A DNA stretch of 64,000 bases. It comes from Bog-532 sp965277615 (GTDB lineage Bacteria; Actinomycetota; Actinomycetes; Streptosporangiales; Streptosporangiaceae). The notes under the pieces were generated by a model that did not search any database, had not been told where the DNA came from, and saw nothing but the letters and a program-made list of their open reading frames with translations. The stretch is from positions 1,860,001 through 1,924,000 of the forward strand of contig CBDIDG010000006.1 of the NCBI GenBank assembly GCA_965277615.1, read 5' to 3'. Below are positions 41,053 to 49,267 of the stretch, one piece after another; the first letter of the stretch is position 1; each line of letters starts with the position of its first letter. The position numbers and the translations under genes were made by a program.

Positions 41053-42348
41053 TGGCCGATCGCCCGGCGTGGCCCGGGGCAGGACCGCGTGGACCAGCAG
41101 ACCGGCCGCCAGGGCCCAGAAGGCCGCGCCGATGCCGAGGAAGGACAGGCCGGCCGCGGCGACCACGAACGTGATCGCCGCGGCTTCACGGCCCTGCGTG
41201 GCCGACAGGGCGGCGGCCAGCGAGGAGGCCAGCGTGCCGAGCAGCGCCAGGCCGGCCACGGCGCCGACCACGTCGGCCGGGGCGACGCTGATGAACACGG
41301 TGAGGCCGGTCGAGGCCACGGCGAGCACGAGGTAGGCCCAGCCGGCTGTCCAGGAGGCCAGCCAGCGCCGTCGCGGATCCGGATCGGCGTCCGGGGAGGC
41401 GGCCATCGAGGCGGTGATCGCGGCCAGGTTGATCGCGTGCCCGCCGGCCAGCGCCCCGGCGGCGGTACCGAGGCCGGTCACCGCCATCGTCTCGCGCCAC
41501 GGCACCCGGTAGCCGTAGGAAGCCATGATCGCCACCCCGGGCACGTTCTGCCCGGCCATCGTGACGATGTAGAGCGGGATGGCCAGGCCGAGCAGGCTGG
41601 CCGGGGTCAGCGTGGGTGCGGTCCAGACCAGGTGCGGGACAAGCGACCCGTGCAGGCCGCCGTGGCGGGCCACGTCGATGCCGACGACGACCAGCGTGAC
41701 CGCGAACGCGGCCGGCACGGCCCACTTACGGGCCAGCCGGAGCATGACGGCCCAGGTGAGCACGATCGGCGCGACCAGCCAGGGATGGGCGACGAAGCCG
41801 TGCACCGGCACCAGGCACAGCTCCAGCACGACCCCGGCCAGCATGGCCTGGGCGATCGGGGTCGGGATGGCGGAGATGAGGGCGCCGAGCCGGGGCCAGA
41901 GGCCGGTGATCACGATGAGCGCGCCGACCACTGCGAAGGCGCCGACGGCCGCGGGCCAGCCGCCGTGCACGACGCCGGTGCTGGCCAGCAGGGCCGCGCC
42001 GGGGGTGGACCAGGCCAGCGTGAGCGGGATCCGGTGCCGCCGGACCAGCCACAAGATGCCCAGCCCCTGGGTGGCGCAGACCGCCAGCAGCCCGGAAGCC
42101 GCTTCGGCGGGCGAGGCGCCGACCCCGCGCAGGCCGGTGAGGACGACCGCGAACGAGCTGGTGAAGCCGACCAGCGCAGTGAGCAGGCCGGCCAGGACCG
42201 GGTGGCCGGCCGGACCGGGGACAGGCGGGCTGCTGGCCAGGGCCGCGCTGGGCGGGCCCGACGGCTCGGGTGAGCTGGGCCGGCCCGACGGCTCGGGTGA
42301 GCTGGGATGCTCGCGCGCGCCCGCAGATGGGCCTCCGGGTTGTTCCAT
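41029..42348 (-). CDS. benE: Benzoate/H+ symporter BenE-type transporter
   Basis: A 439-residue BenE transporter with 12 or so helices. Family segments include GLLTALVGFTSSFAVVLTGL, GLGILWLVRRHRIPLTLAWS, STPGAALLAS and PLYIVTMAGQNVPGVAIMAS. The N terminus carries two Pro/Ser repeats (SSPEPSGRPSSPEPSG) made by a 27-bp duplication at 42255-42306. It is divergent from a cupin regulator, with twin palindromic operators between; the first covers the start codon. No benzoate-degrading genes are adjacent. It converges on and overlaps the SnoaL gene by 24 bases. Confidence 0.9.
   Translation of the reverse strand: MEQPGGPSAGAREHPSSPEPSGRPSSPEPSGPPSAALASSPPVPGPAGHPVLAGLLTALVGFTSSFAVVLTGLRGVGASPAEAASGLLAVCATQGLGILWLVRRHRIPLTLAWSTPGAALLASTGVVHGGWPAAVGAFAVVGALIVITGLWPRLGALISAIPTPIAQAMLAGVVLELCLVPVHGFVAHPWLVAPIVLTWAVMLRLARKWAVPAAFAVTLVVVGIDVARHGGLHGSLVPHLVWTAPTLTPASLLGLAIPLYIVTMAGQNVPGVAIMASYGYRVPWRETMAVTGLGTAAGALAGGHAINLAAITASMAASPDADPDPRRRWLASWTAGWAYLVLAVASTGLTVFISVAPADVVGAVAGLALLGTLASSLAAALSATQGREAAAITFVVAAAGLSFLGIGAAFWALAAGLLVHAVLPRATPGDRPSAARLGR
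42255..42306. repeat. 27-bp-period duplication in the 5' part of benE
   Basis: GGCCCGACGGCTCGGGTGAG and its following bases at 42255-42279 recur at 42282-42306, a period of nine codons. The protein repeat is SSPEPSGxP. Confidence 0.9.
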
Positions 42349-42358
42349 AAACAGAACA
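42341..42358. promoter_or_regulatory. Operator 1 of the benE/cupin-regulator region
   Basis: TGTTCCATAAACAGAACA has the same 8-2-8 layout as operator 2, with two mismatches in its left arm. It covers the benE start codon (42346-42348). Confidence 0.7.
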
Positions 42359-42369
42359 ATAACGGGGAG

Positions 42370-42387
42370 TGTTCTGTAAACAGAACA
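42370..42387. promoter_or_regulatory. Operator 2 of the benE/cupin-regulator region
   Basis: TGTTCTGTAAACAGAACA is a perfect inverted repeat with eight-base arms around AA, 29 bases from operator 1, just before the regulator's GTG start. It is the likely binding site of the adjacent XRE-cupin protein. Confidence 0.75.
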
Positions 42388-42408
42388 GAATTACCTAGAA
42401 TCGGGGCT

Positions 42409-42957
42409 GTGGAGAATCTGGCTCAGCTCGTCGGCGAGCGGGTGCGCGCGGAGCGGCTGGCCCGCGGCCTGTCGGTGGGCGCGCTGGCCGGGGCGGCGCA
42501 CGTGGGTAAGGGGTCGCTCTCGGAGATCGAGAACGGGGCCCGCAACCCGACCATGAGCACGTTGTACGCGCTGGCCGGCGCGCTCGGCGTACCGCTGGCG
42601 ACGTTGATCGCGGACCGGCCCGGCGTCCGGGTGGCCTCGCCGGGCGTCGAGGCCCGGCTGCTCGACGTGAGCCACGACGGCGGCCAGACGGTGGAGGTCT
42701 ACCGGCTGCATCTCGACGCCGGTGTGCACTACCGCTCTCCGGCGCACCTTCGCGGCGTCGTCGAGCACCTGCTGGTGACCTCGGGCCGGGCCCGCATCGG
42801 CCGGCTCGGGCAGGAAGAAGAGATCGGCGCCGGCCAGGCGGCGCAGTGGATCAGCGACGTCGACCACAGCTACACCGCACTGGGTGATGCCCCGATGGAG
42901 TCGGTGCTGGTCATTCGGTCACCTGAAGCGAGCCTGCCGCGTTCGCCCGGCCGGTAG
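42409..42957 (+). CDS. XRE-family regulator with C-terminal cupin
   Basis: A 182-residue regulator. The HTH (5-60) reads LVGERVRAERLARGLSVGAL, AGAAHVGKGSLSEIENGARN, PTMSTLYALAGALGVPL. The cupin domain follows with VYRLHLDAGVHYRSPAHLRG and VEHLLVTSGRARIG. The start is GTG at 42409, directly after two palindromic operators. It is divergent from benE, so it probably represses benE and itself, with the cupin sensing a small acid such as benzoate (inference). Confidence 0.87.
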   Translation: MENLAQLVGERVRAERLARGLSVGALAGAAHVGKGSLSEIENGARNPTMSTLYALAGALGVPLATLIADRPGVRVASPGVEARLLDVSHDGGQTVEVYRLHLDAGVHYRSPAHLRGVVEHLLVTSGRARIGRLGQEEEIGAGQAAQWISDVDHSYTALGDAPMESVLVIRSPEASLPRSPGR

Positions 42958-43071
42958 TTCGAGGTCGGTGGACGTGAGTACGACAACGGCCCGGAACAGG
43001 CAACGGCGCCACCGCCCGCACAGGAGGTGCGGCGGTGACGCCGTTAAAGATAAAGAAGACTCGGGGTGGTA

Positions 43072-43638
43072 TTACTCGGCCGGCTGGAGAACGCCCTCGA
43101 CCTCGAGGTCCAGGTTGACCTTGTCGCTGACCACGGCGCCGTTGGTGCCGGGGATGACGCCGTTGAAGCTCACGCCGAAGTCCTTGCGGCTGATCTCGCC
43201 CTTGGCCGAGAAGCCGGCCCGCGTGCCGCCGTAAGCGTCCGGGCCGAAGCCGTTGATCTCCAGGGACAGGGTGACCGGACGGGTGACTTCCTTGATGGTC
43301 AGGTTGCCATCGATGAAGTACTCGTCGCCCTCCTTGCGCACGCCCGTGGACTGGAACGTGATGTGCGGGTGCTTCTCGACGTGCAGGAAGTCCTCGCTGC
43401 GGACGTGGCTGTCGCGGTCGGCCTGGCTGGTGGTGATCGAGGAGGCGTCGATGGTGGCGTTGACGCTCGACTCGAGCTCGGTCGGGCCGGTGACGAAGGT
43501 GCCCTCGACCTTCTCGAACTTGCCGCGTACCTTGCTGACCATCATGTGCCGGACGCTGAAGCCGACCTCGGAGTGGATCGGGTCGATCGCCCACGTGCCG
43601 GCGATGTAACCGGGAACCTCAGTAGCAGCGGTGCTCAT
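43072..43638 (-). CDS. YceI-family protein, second copy
   Basis: A 188-residue YceI protein. It starts MSTAATEVPGYIAGTWAIDP and has HSEVGFSVRHMMVSKVRGKF, the conserved SSITTSQADRDSHVRSEDFL and KEVTRPVTLSLEINGFGPDA. It is closer to the canonical YceI pattern (HS.V.F..RH) than the copy at 40049, which lacks that motif. AAGGAGAGG precedes the ATG at 43638. It is divergent from an HxlR regulator over a region with several inverted repeats, and is probably controlled by it. Confidence 0.93.
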   Translation of the reverse strand: MSTAATEVPGYIAGTWAIDPIHSEVGFSVRHMMVSKVRGKFEKVEGTFVTGPTELESSVNATIDASSITTSQADRDSHVRSEDFLHVEKHPHITFQSTGVRKEGDEYFIDGNLTIKEVTRPVTLSLEINGFGPDAYGGTRAGFSAKGEISRKDFGVSFNGVIPGTNGAVVSDKVNLDLEVEGVLQPAE

Positions 43639-43713
43639 GGCCTCTCCTTAACTCGCTATCGCGTACATGCCATAGTTCTCGTGCGTGCTTAGGTTCTCAA
43701 TAGTAACCGTAAT

Positions 43714-43748
43714 GTTTGAAACGTCAAGTTCTTTCTTGAACATTCAAC
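43714..43748. promoter_or_regulatory. Nested inverted repeats between yceI and hxlR
   Basis: GTTTGAA (43714-43720) and TTCAAC (43743-43748) flank two inner palindromes: TTGA-AACG-TCAA and GTTC-TTTCTT-GAAC. AT-rich, placed between divergent genes and upstream of a TATCCT -10 at 43766-43771. It is a candidate HxlR operator. Confidence 0.5.
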
Positions 43749-43777
43749 TTTCCGGCTAAAGCCTGTATCCTGGTTAC

Positions 43778-44242
43778 ATGGCAGTGACCAGGTCGAGTGG
43801 CACCTCAGGGGCGGGCGACCCCGTCGCGCGCCCGCCGCTCACCGACTGCCGCGCCCGCGACGTTCTCGACCGGGTCGGGGACAAGTGGTCGGTGTTCGTC
43901 ATCGACCGGCTCGGCCAGGGCAGCCAGCGGTTCAACGAGCTCCGCCGCACCATCGACGGGATCACCGGGCGGATGCTGACCGTGACGCTGCGCGGGCTGG
44001 AGCGCGACGGGCTGGTGGCCCGGACCGTGCACCCGGTCATCCCGCCCCGGGTCGACTACGCGCTGACCCCGATGGGCGCCACCCTGCTGGAGACGATCGA
44101 GCAGCTGGTGGACTGGGCCGACAGCCACACCGAGGACATCTACGCCGCCCGCAGCAACTACGACGCCCGGCGCACCCCGGACGAGCCCTGCACCGCGGAC
44201 GAGACCCCCTGCCCGGGCGACGAAGCGGCCTGCGACAGCTAG
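43778..44242 (+). CDS. HxlR-family transcriptional regulator
   Basis: A 154-residue HxlR winged-helix protein. The conserved Cys is in LTDCRARDVLDRVGDKWSVF, then FNELRRTIDGITGRMLTVTL, RGLERDGLVARTVHPVIPPR and VDYALTPMGATL. HxlR members often sense aldehydes or quinones through that Cys. A C-terminal Cys-rich tail (DEPCTADETPCPGDEAACDS) adds three further Cys and is unusual. The promoter places transcription near the ATG, so the message may be leaderless. It is divergent from yceI. Confidence 0.9.
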   Translation: MAVTRSSGTSGAGDPVARPPLTDCRARDVLDRVGDKWSVFVIDRLGQGSQRFNELRRTIDGITGRMLTVTLRGLERDGLVARTVHPVIPPRVDYALTPMGATLLETIEQLVDWADSHTEDIYAARSNYDARRTPDEPCTADETPCPGDEAACDS

Positions 44243-44284
44243 CCGAAGCCGCCCTTGACCGCGAGCTGAAGCCGCCGGTAGCGG

Positions 44285-44941
44285 CTAGAGGCCGTGGAAA
44301 TCGGGGTGGTCGCCGCGCCACCAGAGCAGGTCGGCCTTGCCGATGATGGTGGAGCCCTTGACCGGACCCCAGTAGCGGCTGTCGCAGGAGATCTGGCGGT
44401 TGTCACCCAGCACGTAGAAGTCGCCGGCCGGGACCCGGTAGGGCGAGGTGGCGCTGGCCCCGGGGATGGCCAGACCGAGCGGGTCGGGGGTCGGCAGGTA
44501 GCTCTCGGCCAGCTTGCGGCCGTCGACGTAGACGGAGTTGCCGGACGAGTAGATGGTCTGGCCCGGCAGCGCGATCACCCGCTTGACCAGGTCGGTGTTT
44601 TCCGGGCCGCTGCAGTTGGTGTCGGCCACCGGGTGCTTGAACACCACGATGTCGCCGGCCCGTACGTCGTGCCAGTTGAAGAAGGCCTTCTGGACCAGGA
44701 TGCGGTCGCCCACGTTCAGCGTCGGCACCATCGAGGTGCTGGGGATGCTGAACGGCTGAAACACCAGCGTCCGCAGACCGGCGGCCAGCAGCACGGCGAG
44801 GACCAGCACCGTGATCCATTCCGCCGCGGCGCGGCCGCGATGGGCCCTGGGTTTGGCCGGGCCGGCCGGGGCCGCTGAGGTCGGCGGAGCGTCCCGGGTG
44901 GTGTCGGCGGGGCCGCTTTCGCGGTCGGCAGCGCTGGTCAT
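44285..44941 (-). CDS. lepB: Signal peptidase I
   Basis: A 218-residue type I signal peptidase. A cytoplasmic Pro/Ala-rich N terminus is followed by one membrane helix (42-58), the catalytic Ser70 in SIPSTSMVPTL, and Lys120 in LVKRVIALPG. The C-terminal box GDNRQISCDSRYWGPVKG is typical. The enzyme acts at the outer face of the membrane. ATG at 44941 follows GGAGAG; an in-frame ATG further upstream is less likely. It stands alone here, away from the usual rplS neighbourhood, so a second lepB may exist elsewhere. Confidence 0.93.
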   Translation of the reverse strand: MTSAADRESGPADTTRDAPPTSAAPAGPAKPRAHRGRAAAEWITVLVLAVLLAAGLRTLVFQPFSIPSTSMVPTLNVGDRILVQKAFFNWHDVRAGDIVVFKHPVADTNCSGPENTDLVKRVIALPGQTIYSSGNSVYVDGRKLAESYLPTPDPLGLAIPGASATSPYRVPAGDFYVLGDNRQISCDSRYWGPVKGSTIIGKADLLWWRGDHPDFHGL

Positions 44942-45116
44942 CACTCTCCGCAGGGTTGCGGCCGGTGCTCGCGGGCCCGGCTCTCCGCGGAACATACCAG
45001 CGGCCACGGGGTGAGTGAAGCCGGTTACACCGCGTGTGGCTCGATCGCGATCGGGTTACCGGGACGCTAGCGGCATAACGGGATGGCGAGCCGTTCTCGC
45101 CGCCGCTGCGCCGGGG

Positions 45117-46076
45117 TTAGCTCGCGGGCAGGACTTTGGGGAGGCCGAAGGCCCCGAACAGCTCGGGGCCGAAGGTGGTCGTCTCGGCGACCTGGTCCCC
45201 GTCGGTCCGCAGCACGTCCAGCTTGAACGCCCGGAACACGCTGTCGCCGGGGCGGCGCAAGTAGCAGGCGGCGGCCGGCCGCCGGTTGGCCGCGGTCGGG
45301 CGGGCCCGCCACTGCCCCATCCCGCCGTCCGCCGGTGGTCCGAAGGCGCGGTGCAGCAGCGGCTCCATGGCCGCGCGGCCCTGGAACACCATCGGCTGCG
45401 GGGGCATGGTGGCTACGATGTCGGCCCGCATCATGGCCCGGGCCGCTGCGGCGTCACCCTGCTCGTGGGCGTCGATGAACCGGCGCAGGACGTCCTGCTC
45501 CGCCGCGGACAGCGGAGCGACCGTCCACTGGCTGCGGTCGCGGGGCAGCCGTTCCCGCAGCACGGCCCGGGCTCGCTGCAGGGCGCTGTTCACCGCGGCC
45601 GTGCTGGTGGCCAGGGTGTCGGCGGCCTCGGCCGCGGTCCAGCCCAGGCCGGCGCACAGCACCAGCGCGGCCCGCTGCCGGGGTGGCAGGGCCTGGATGG
45701 CGGTGATGAAGGCCAGCTCGATGGTTTCCCGGGCGATCGTGGCCGACTCCGGGCCTCCGGCCTGGTCCGGAATCTGGTCCAGCAGCGCGTCCGGGCACGG
45801 CTGCAGCCACGGGACCTCGGCCGGGGTGCCGCCGGCCGGCACCTGTCGGCGTCGGCTGCGGATCACGTCGGTGCAGGCGTTGGTGGCGATCCGGTACAGC
45901 CAGGCCCGCAGGTTCGAGCCCGGCTCGTGCTGGTCGCGGTGCCGCCACGCCCGCAGGAACGTCTCCTGGACAAGATCCTCGGCATCGGTGAAGGAGCCCA
46001 GCATCCGGTAACAGTGCACCTGAAGCTCGCGGCGGTGCCGTTCCAGCAACGAGTCGAAGTCCGTTTCCATCGTCAT
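45117..46076 (-). CDS. ECF sigma factor with SnoaL-like C-terminal domain (SigG-like)
   Basis: A 319-residue sigma-70-family factor. Region 2 is VHCYRMLGSFTDAEDLVQET with FLRAWRHRDQHEPGSNLRAW; region 4 is LPPRQRAALVLCAGLGWTAA with STAAVNSALQRARAVLRERL. A SnoaL-like domain follows from about residue 190, ending TTTFGPELFGAFGLPKVLP. This matches the SigG/ECF56-like group, in which the C-terminal domain modulates activity. ATG at 46076 or the ATG six bases later are both possible starts. No anti-sigma gene is adjacent. Confidence 0.9.
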   Translation of the reverse strand: MTMETDFDSLLERHRRELQVHCYRMLGSFTDAEDLVQETFLRAWRHRDQHEPGSNLRAWLYRIATNACTDVIRSRRRQVPAGGTPAEVPWLQPCPDALLDQIPDQAGGPESATIARETIELAFITAIQALPPRQRAALVLCAGLGWTAAEAADTLATSTAAVNSALQRARAVLRERLPRDRSQWTVAPLSAAEQDVLRRFIDAHEQGDAAAARAMMRADIVATMPPQPMVFQGRAAMEPLLHRAFGPPADGGMGQWRARPTAANRRPAAACYLRRPGDSVFRAFKLDVLRTDGDQVAETTTFGPELFGAFGLPKVLPAS

Positions 46077-46152
46077 GACCCATCTAACGACGCTGGCCGC
46101 CACCGGTCATCGGTCTTCCGGCTACCGGTTTGCGGTGACACGGTAGGGCCAG

Positions 46153-46548
46153 CTAAGGGCTGGTGCGTTCCTGGTCCTCGTGGCTCAGGTCGACGATGCA
46201 GAACCGGTTGCCGTCCGGGTCGGCCAGCACCACGAAGTCGGGGTCGTCGGGATAGTTGTCCCAGATCACCCGCTCGGCCCCGATCGAGACCAGCCGGTCC
46301 ACCTCGGCCTGCTGTTCGGCGGCATCGGCCACGTGCAGGTCGAGGTGGAGCCGCGGGTAGTCCTGCGGCTGGGTCGCGCTGCGCTGCAGCGCGATCCGGG
46401 TGCCGGCCGCGCCACCCGGTGGCTCCAGCACGGTCGACCAGCCCCCGAAGCCGTCCTCGCGCAGGTCATAGCCCAGCGCCGCGCGCCAGAACACCTGGGC
46501 CCGCGGCATGTCGGTGGTGCCCAGCACCACCACCCCGATCGTCAGCAC
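46153..46548 (-). CDS. VOC-family (glyoxalase-like) protein
   Basis: A 131-residue VOC protein of two beta-alpha-beta-beta-beta modules: MLTIGVVVLGTTDMPRAQVF, WRAALGYDLREDGFGGWSTV, then HLDLHVADAAEQQAEVDRLV and DPDFVVLADPDGNRFCIVDL. Metal-ligand positions are partly kept (His and Glu/Asp). The start is GTG at 46548 after a G-rich stretch. Members include dioxygenases, lyases and resistance proteins; function cannot be told. It is divergent from the LuxR ATPase. Confidence 0.87.
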   Translation of the reverse strand: MLTIGVVVLGTTDMPRAQVFWRAALGYDLREDGFGGWSTVLEPPGGAAGTRIALQRSATQPQDYPRLHLDLHVADAAEQQAEVDRLVSIGAERVIWDNYPDDPDFVVLADPDGNRFCIVDLSHEDQERTSP

Positions 46549-46606
46549 CCCCCGATTGTGCCCGTTCGGCGTTTAGGGTGATGCCGTAAGGGCGGATGGA
46601 GTCGAG

Positions 46607-48982
46607 ATGAAGCCGGACATGCATGGCTTTTCATCGGCGCTGACCAGTTTCGTGGGCCGGACCGGGGCGATCCGTGACGTCGCAGACCTGCTCGGCACCG
46701 GCCGCCTGGTGACCGTGCTCGGTCCCGGCGGCGTGGGCAAGACGCGTTTGGTGGGCGAGGTGGCGAGGCAGGTGGCCGCCCGCTACGCAGATGGGGTCTG
46801 GCTGGCCGAGCTGGCCGCCGTCACCGATCCGGGCCGGGTACCGGCGGCGGTGGCCGCGGCTCTGGGTGTGCCCGACCGGCCGGGGATTCCGGTGACCGAC
46901 ACGCTGACCGCGGCCCTGGCCCGGCAGCAGCTGCTGATCGTGCTGGACAACTGCGAGCAGGTCATCGCGGCTGTGGCCGAACTGTGCGGGACACTGCTGC
47001 CGGCCGCCGACGACGTACGGGTCCTGGCCACCAGCCGGGAGCCGGTCGGGCTGGCCGGTGAGACCCGCTACCGGCTGGCCCCGCTGACGGTGCCCGAGCC
47101 GGGCCATGAGGCCGAGGGGTCGGAGGCGATGGCGCTGTTCAGCGACCGCGCCCGGCAGGCGGATCCGCGGTTCCGGCCGGACCGCGAAGCGGGTCCCCTG
47201 GTCGCGCAGCTGGTGCGCCGGCTGGACGGGCTGCCGCTGGCCCTGGAGCTGGCTGCAGCCCGGGTCGATTCGCTCGGCCTGCCCCAGTTGCTGGATCGCC
47301 TGGACGCGCGGCTCAGCGTGCTGATCGGCGCCGACCGGCTGGCCGCGGGCCGCCATCAGTCGCTGGCAGCCACGGTCGACTGGAGCTATCAGCTGCTGAC
47401 CGAGGCCGAGCAGCGGGTCTTCCGCCAGCTCTCGGTGTTCCCGGGGCCGTTCACCCTGGACGGGGCGCAGGCGGTGGCTGGGACCGGTGCCGAGGTGGCC
47501 GTGCTGCGTCTGGTGGACTGCTCGCTGGTCGCGCCGCCGTCAACCGGCCGGGACGGCCGGTCGCGTTACCTGCTGCTGGACACCCTGCGGGCCTATGGAG
47601 CCGGGCAGCTGGACGACGCGGGTGAGCAGTCCGCGGCCCAGGCCGAGCTGGCCTGGTACGCCGTGGGCCTGGCCGAGCAGGCCGCCGCGGCCATGCGGAC
47701 CAGCCCCGGGGAGCCAGCGGCGGTGCGCTGGCTGGACACCGAAGACGCCACCCTCCGGCGCGCCCTGGACTGGGCGCTGGGCCACGCCCCCGACATCGCC
47801 GTCCGGCTCGTGGTCGCCCTGGGCCCGTGGTGGTACATCCGGGGACAGCTGGCTGGCGTCCTTTCGCTTCTGCGGGCGGTGGCCGGACAGGCCGAGGCGC
47901 CCGGCGACCTGTGGTGCGCGGTGCAGTATCTGGTCGGGCAGGCCGGTCATCTCAACGGCGACTTCACCCTGGCCCGGGATTCGGCCACCGCGATCATCGA
48001 GGTCGCCGACCGGGCCCCGTGGCCGCTGCTGGCCGACGCGCTGGCCAGCCGGGCGGCCGCCCGGGCCAATCTGAACCAGATTGGCCCGGGTCTCGACGAC
48101 GCCCACCGGGCCGTCACTCTGGCCCGCGAGCTGGGTTACCAGCCCGGGGAGGCGCTGGCCCTGACCAACCTCGGCCTGACCGCGTACTACGGGGGCGACC
48201 TGGAGACGGCGCTGGCCCAGGCCCAGCAGGCCGCGCGGATCGACCCCGCCGTCATCCCGGGCTGGATCGCCCGCCGGGCCAGCCTGTTCCTCACGATGTT
48301 CCTGACCGAGACCGGTGACTGGCCCGCGGCCGAGGAGAGCTGCGCGGACGCTCTGGCCCGGGCCCGTGAAGCCGACGATCTGCTCAGCGAGACGTTCTGC
48401 CTAGGCCTGCTGGCCGACCTGGACCTGCACGCGGGCCGGATCGCCGAGGCCGGCCGCCACCTGCGCGAGTCGCTGGAGCTGTCCACCCGGATCGGCGACC
48501 CGATCGGCTTGCTCAACAACCTGGACCGCGCCGGGTTGCTGTGCGCCGCCACCCAGCGCTGGGCCGAGGCCACCGCGCTGTGGGGCGCGTCGGTGGCCCG
48601 GTCCCACGACCACGACCTGCTCGACGTGCCGCAGGATGTGCGGCGCCGGGAGGAAGCGTCCCGCCCGGCCCGGGAGGCACTGGGCGCGGCGGCCTTCCAG
48701 GCCGCCGAGGAGCGTGGCGCGGCGATGACGCTGGCCACGGCGGCGGAGCTGGCCGCCATGATCGCCCTGGCCGATACGTCCGGTGAGGCTGTGGTGCTCA
48801 GCCCGCGCGAGCGGGAACTGGTGGCGCTGATCGCGCGGGGCCGGACCGACGCCCAGATCGCGGCGGAGCTGTTCATCAGCGTGCGAACGGTCCGCTCCCA
48901 CCTGGACCGGATCCGGGACAAGACCGGCTACCGGCGGCGCGCCGATCTCACCCGGCTGGCCCTGGCGGAGGGTCTGGTCTAG
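46607..48982 (+). CDS. Large LuxR-type regulator with NB-ARC-like ATPase
   Basis: A 791-residue STAND-type regulator. Walker A is GPGGVGKT (39-46), Walker B LLIVLDNCEQ, and the sensor VRVLATSREPVGLAGETRYR. TPR-like helices fill the middle, and the LuxR HTH lies at about 725-790: LSPRERELVALIARGRTDAQ, IAAELFISVRTVRSHLDRIR. Such proteins are signal-gated activators of secondary metabolism or stress genes. GGAG lies before the ATG. It starts a transcript between two divergent genes and has no clear target apart from the MFS gene downstream. Confidence 0.92.
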   Translation: MKPDMHGFSSALTSFVGRTGAIRDVADLLGTGRLVTVLGPGGVGKTRLVGEVARQVAARYADGVWLAELAAVTDPGRVPAAVAAALGVPDRPGIPVTDTLTAALARQQLLIVLDNCEQVIAAVAELCGTLLPAADDVRVLATSREPVGLAGETRYRLAPLTVPEPGHEAEGSEAMALFSDRARQADPRFRPDREAGPLVAQLVRRLDGLPLALELAAARVDSLGLPQLLDRLDARLSVLIGADRLAAGRHQSLAATVDWSYQLLTEAEQRVFRQLSVFPGPFTLDGAQAVAGTGAEVAVLRLVDCSLVAPPSTGRDGRSRYLLLDTLRAYGAGQLDDAGEQSAAQAELAWYAVGLAEQAAAAMRTSPGEPAAVRWLDTEDATLRRALDWALGHAPDIAVRLVVALGPWWYIRGQLAGVLSLLRAVAGQAEAPGDLWCAVQYLVGQAGHLNGDFTLARDSATAIIEVADRAPWPLLADALASRAAARANLNQIGPGLDDAHRAVTLARELGYQPGEALALTNLGLTAYYGGDLETALAQAQQAARIDPAVIPGWIARRASLFLTMFLTETGDWPAAEESCADALARAREADDLLSETFCLGLLADLDLHAGRIAEAGRHLRESLELSTRIGDPIGLLNNLDRAGLLCAATQRWAEATALWGASVARSHDHDLLDVPQDVRRREEASRPAREALGAAAFQAAEERGAAMTLATAAELAAMIALADTSGEAVVLSPRERELVALIARGRTDAQIAAELFISVRTVRSHLDRIRDKTGYRRRADLTRLALAEGLV

Positions 48983-49023
48983 CGGTCCCACGGCCCGAAC
49001 CTGTCGATGGCGCCATTGACCCG

Positions 49024-49035
49024 CCTATATATAGG
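49024..49035. promoter_or_regulatory. Palindrome CCTATATATAGG
   Basis: A perfect AT-cored 12-bp palindrome in the space between the LuxR gene and the MFS gene. It could be a regulator site or part of a promoter. No gene is close enough to decide. Confidence 0.4.
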
Positions 49036-49215
49036 GGGCCAGGCGGAATGATCTTCCGGCGGTTGTCTACGACCTGCGCAGCCCTGATCCCGCCGACGGC
49101 ACTGACAGCTGGTTCGCCTGACAGACTTACCTCGTTCATTTTCCGTTCACTTGCAAGTCGGCGGTGGGCCGTATCTCCTGCGTAACTTCCGTGCTGCGGG
49201 GATTCTGAATGCCCG

Positions 49216-49237
49216 GCCGGTTGTTGCAACGACCGGC
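49216..49237 (+). promoter_or_regulatory. Hairpin in the 5' leader of the MFS gene
   Basis: GCCGGTTGTTGCAACGACCGG followed by C folds on itself through all 22 bases, allowing one G-U pair in RNA. It lies 30 bases before the GTG start. It may be an operator in DNA or a leader hairpin in RNA. Confidence 0.5.
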
Positions 49238-49267
49238 AGGTTTACAACAGATGAACAGGAAATGCCA

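Noticed and set aside
48983..49060. GGCGCCATTGACC near 49010 as a second copy of the hairpin arm at 20350
   Set aside because: Only about 10 bases are shared and no second arm is present, so it is likely chance.
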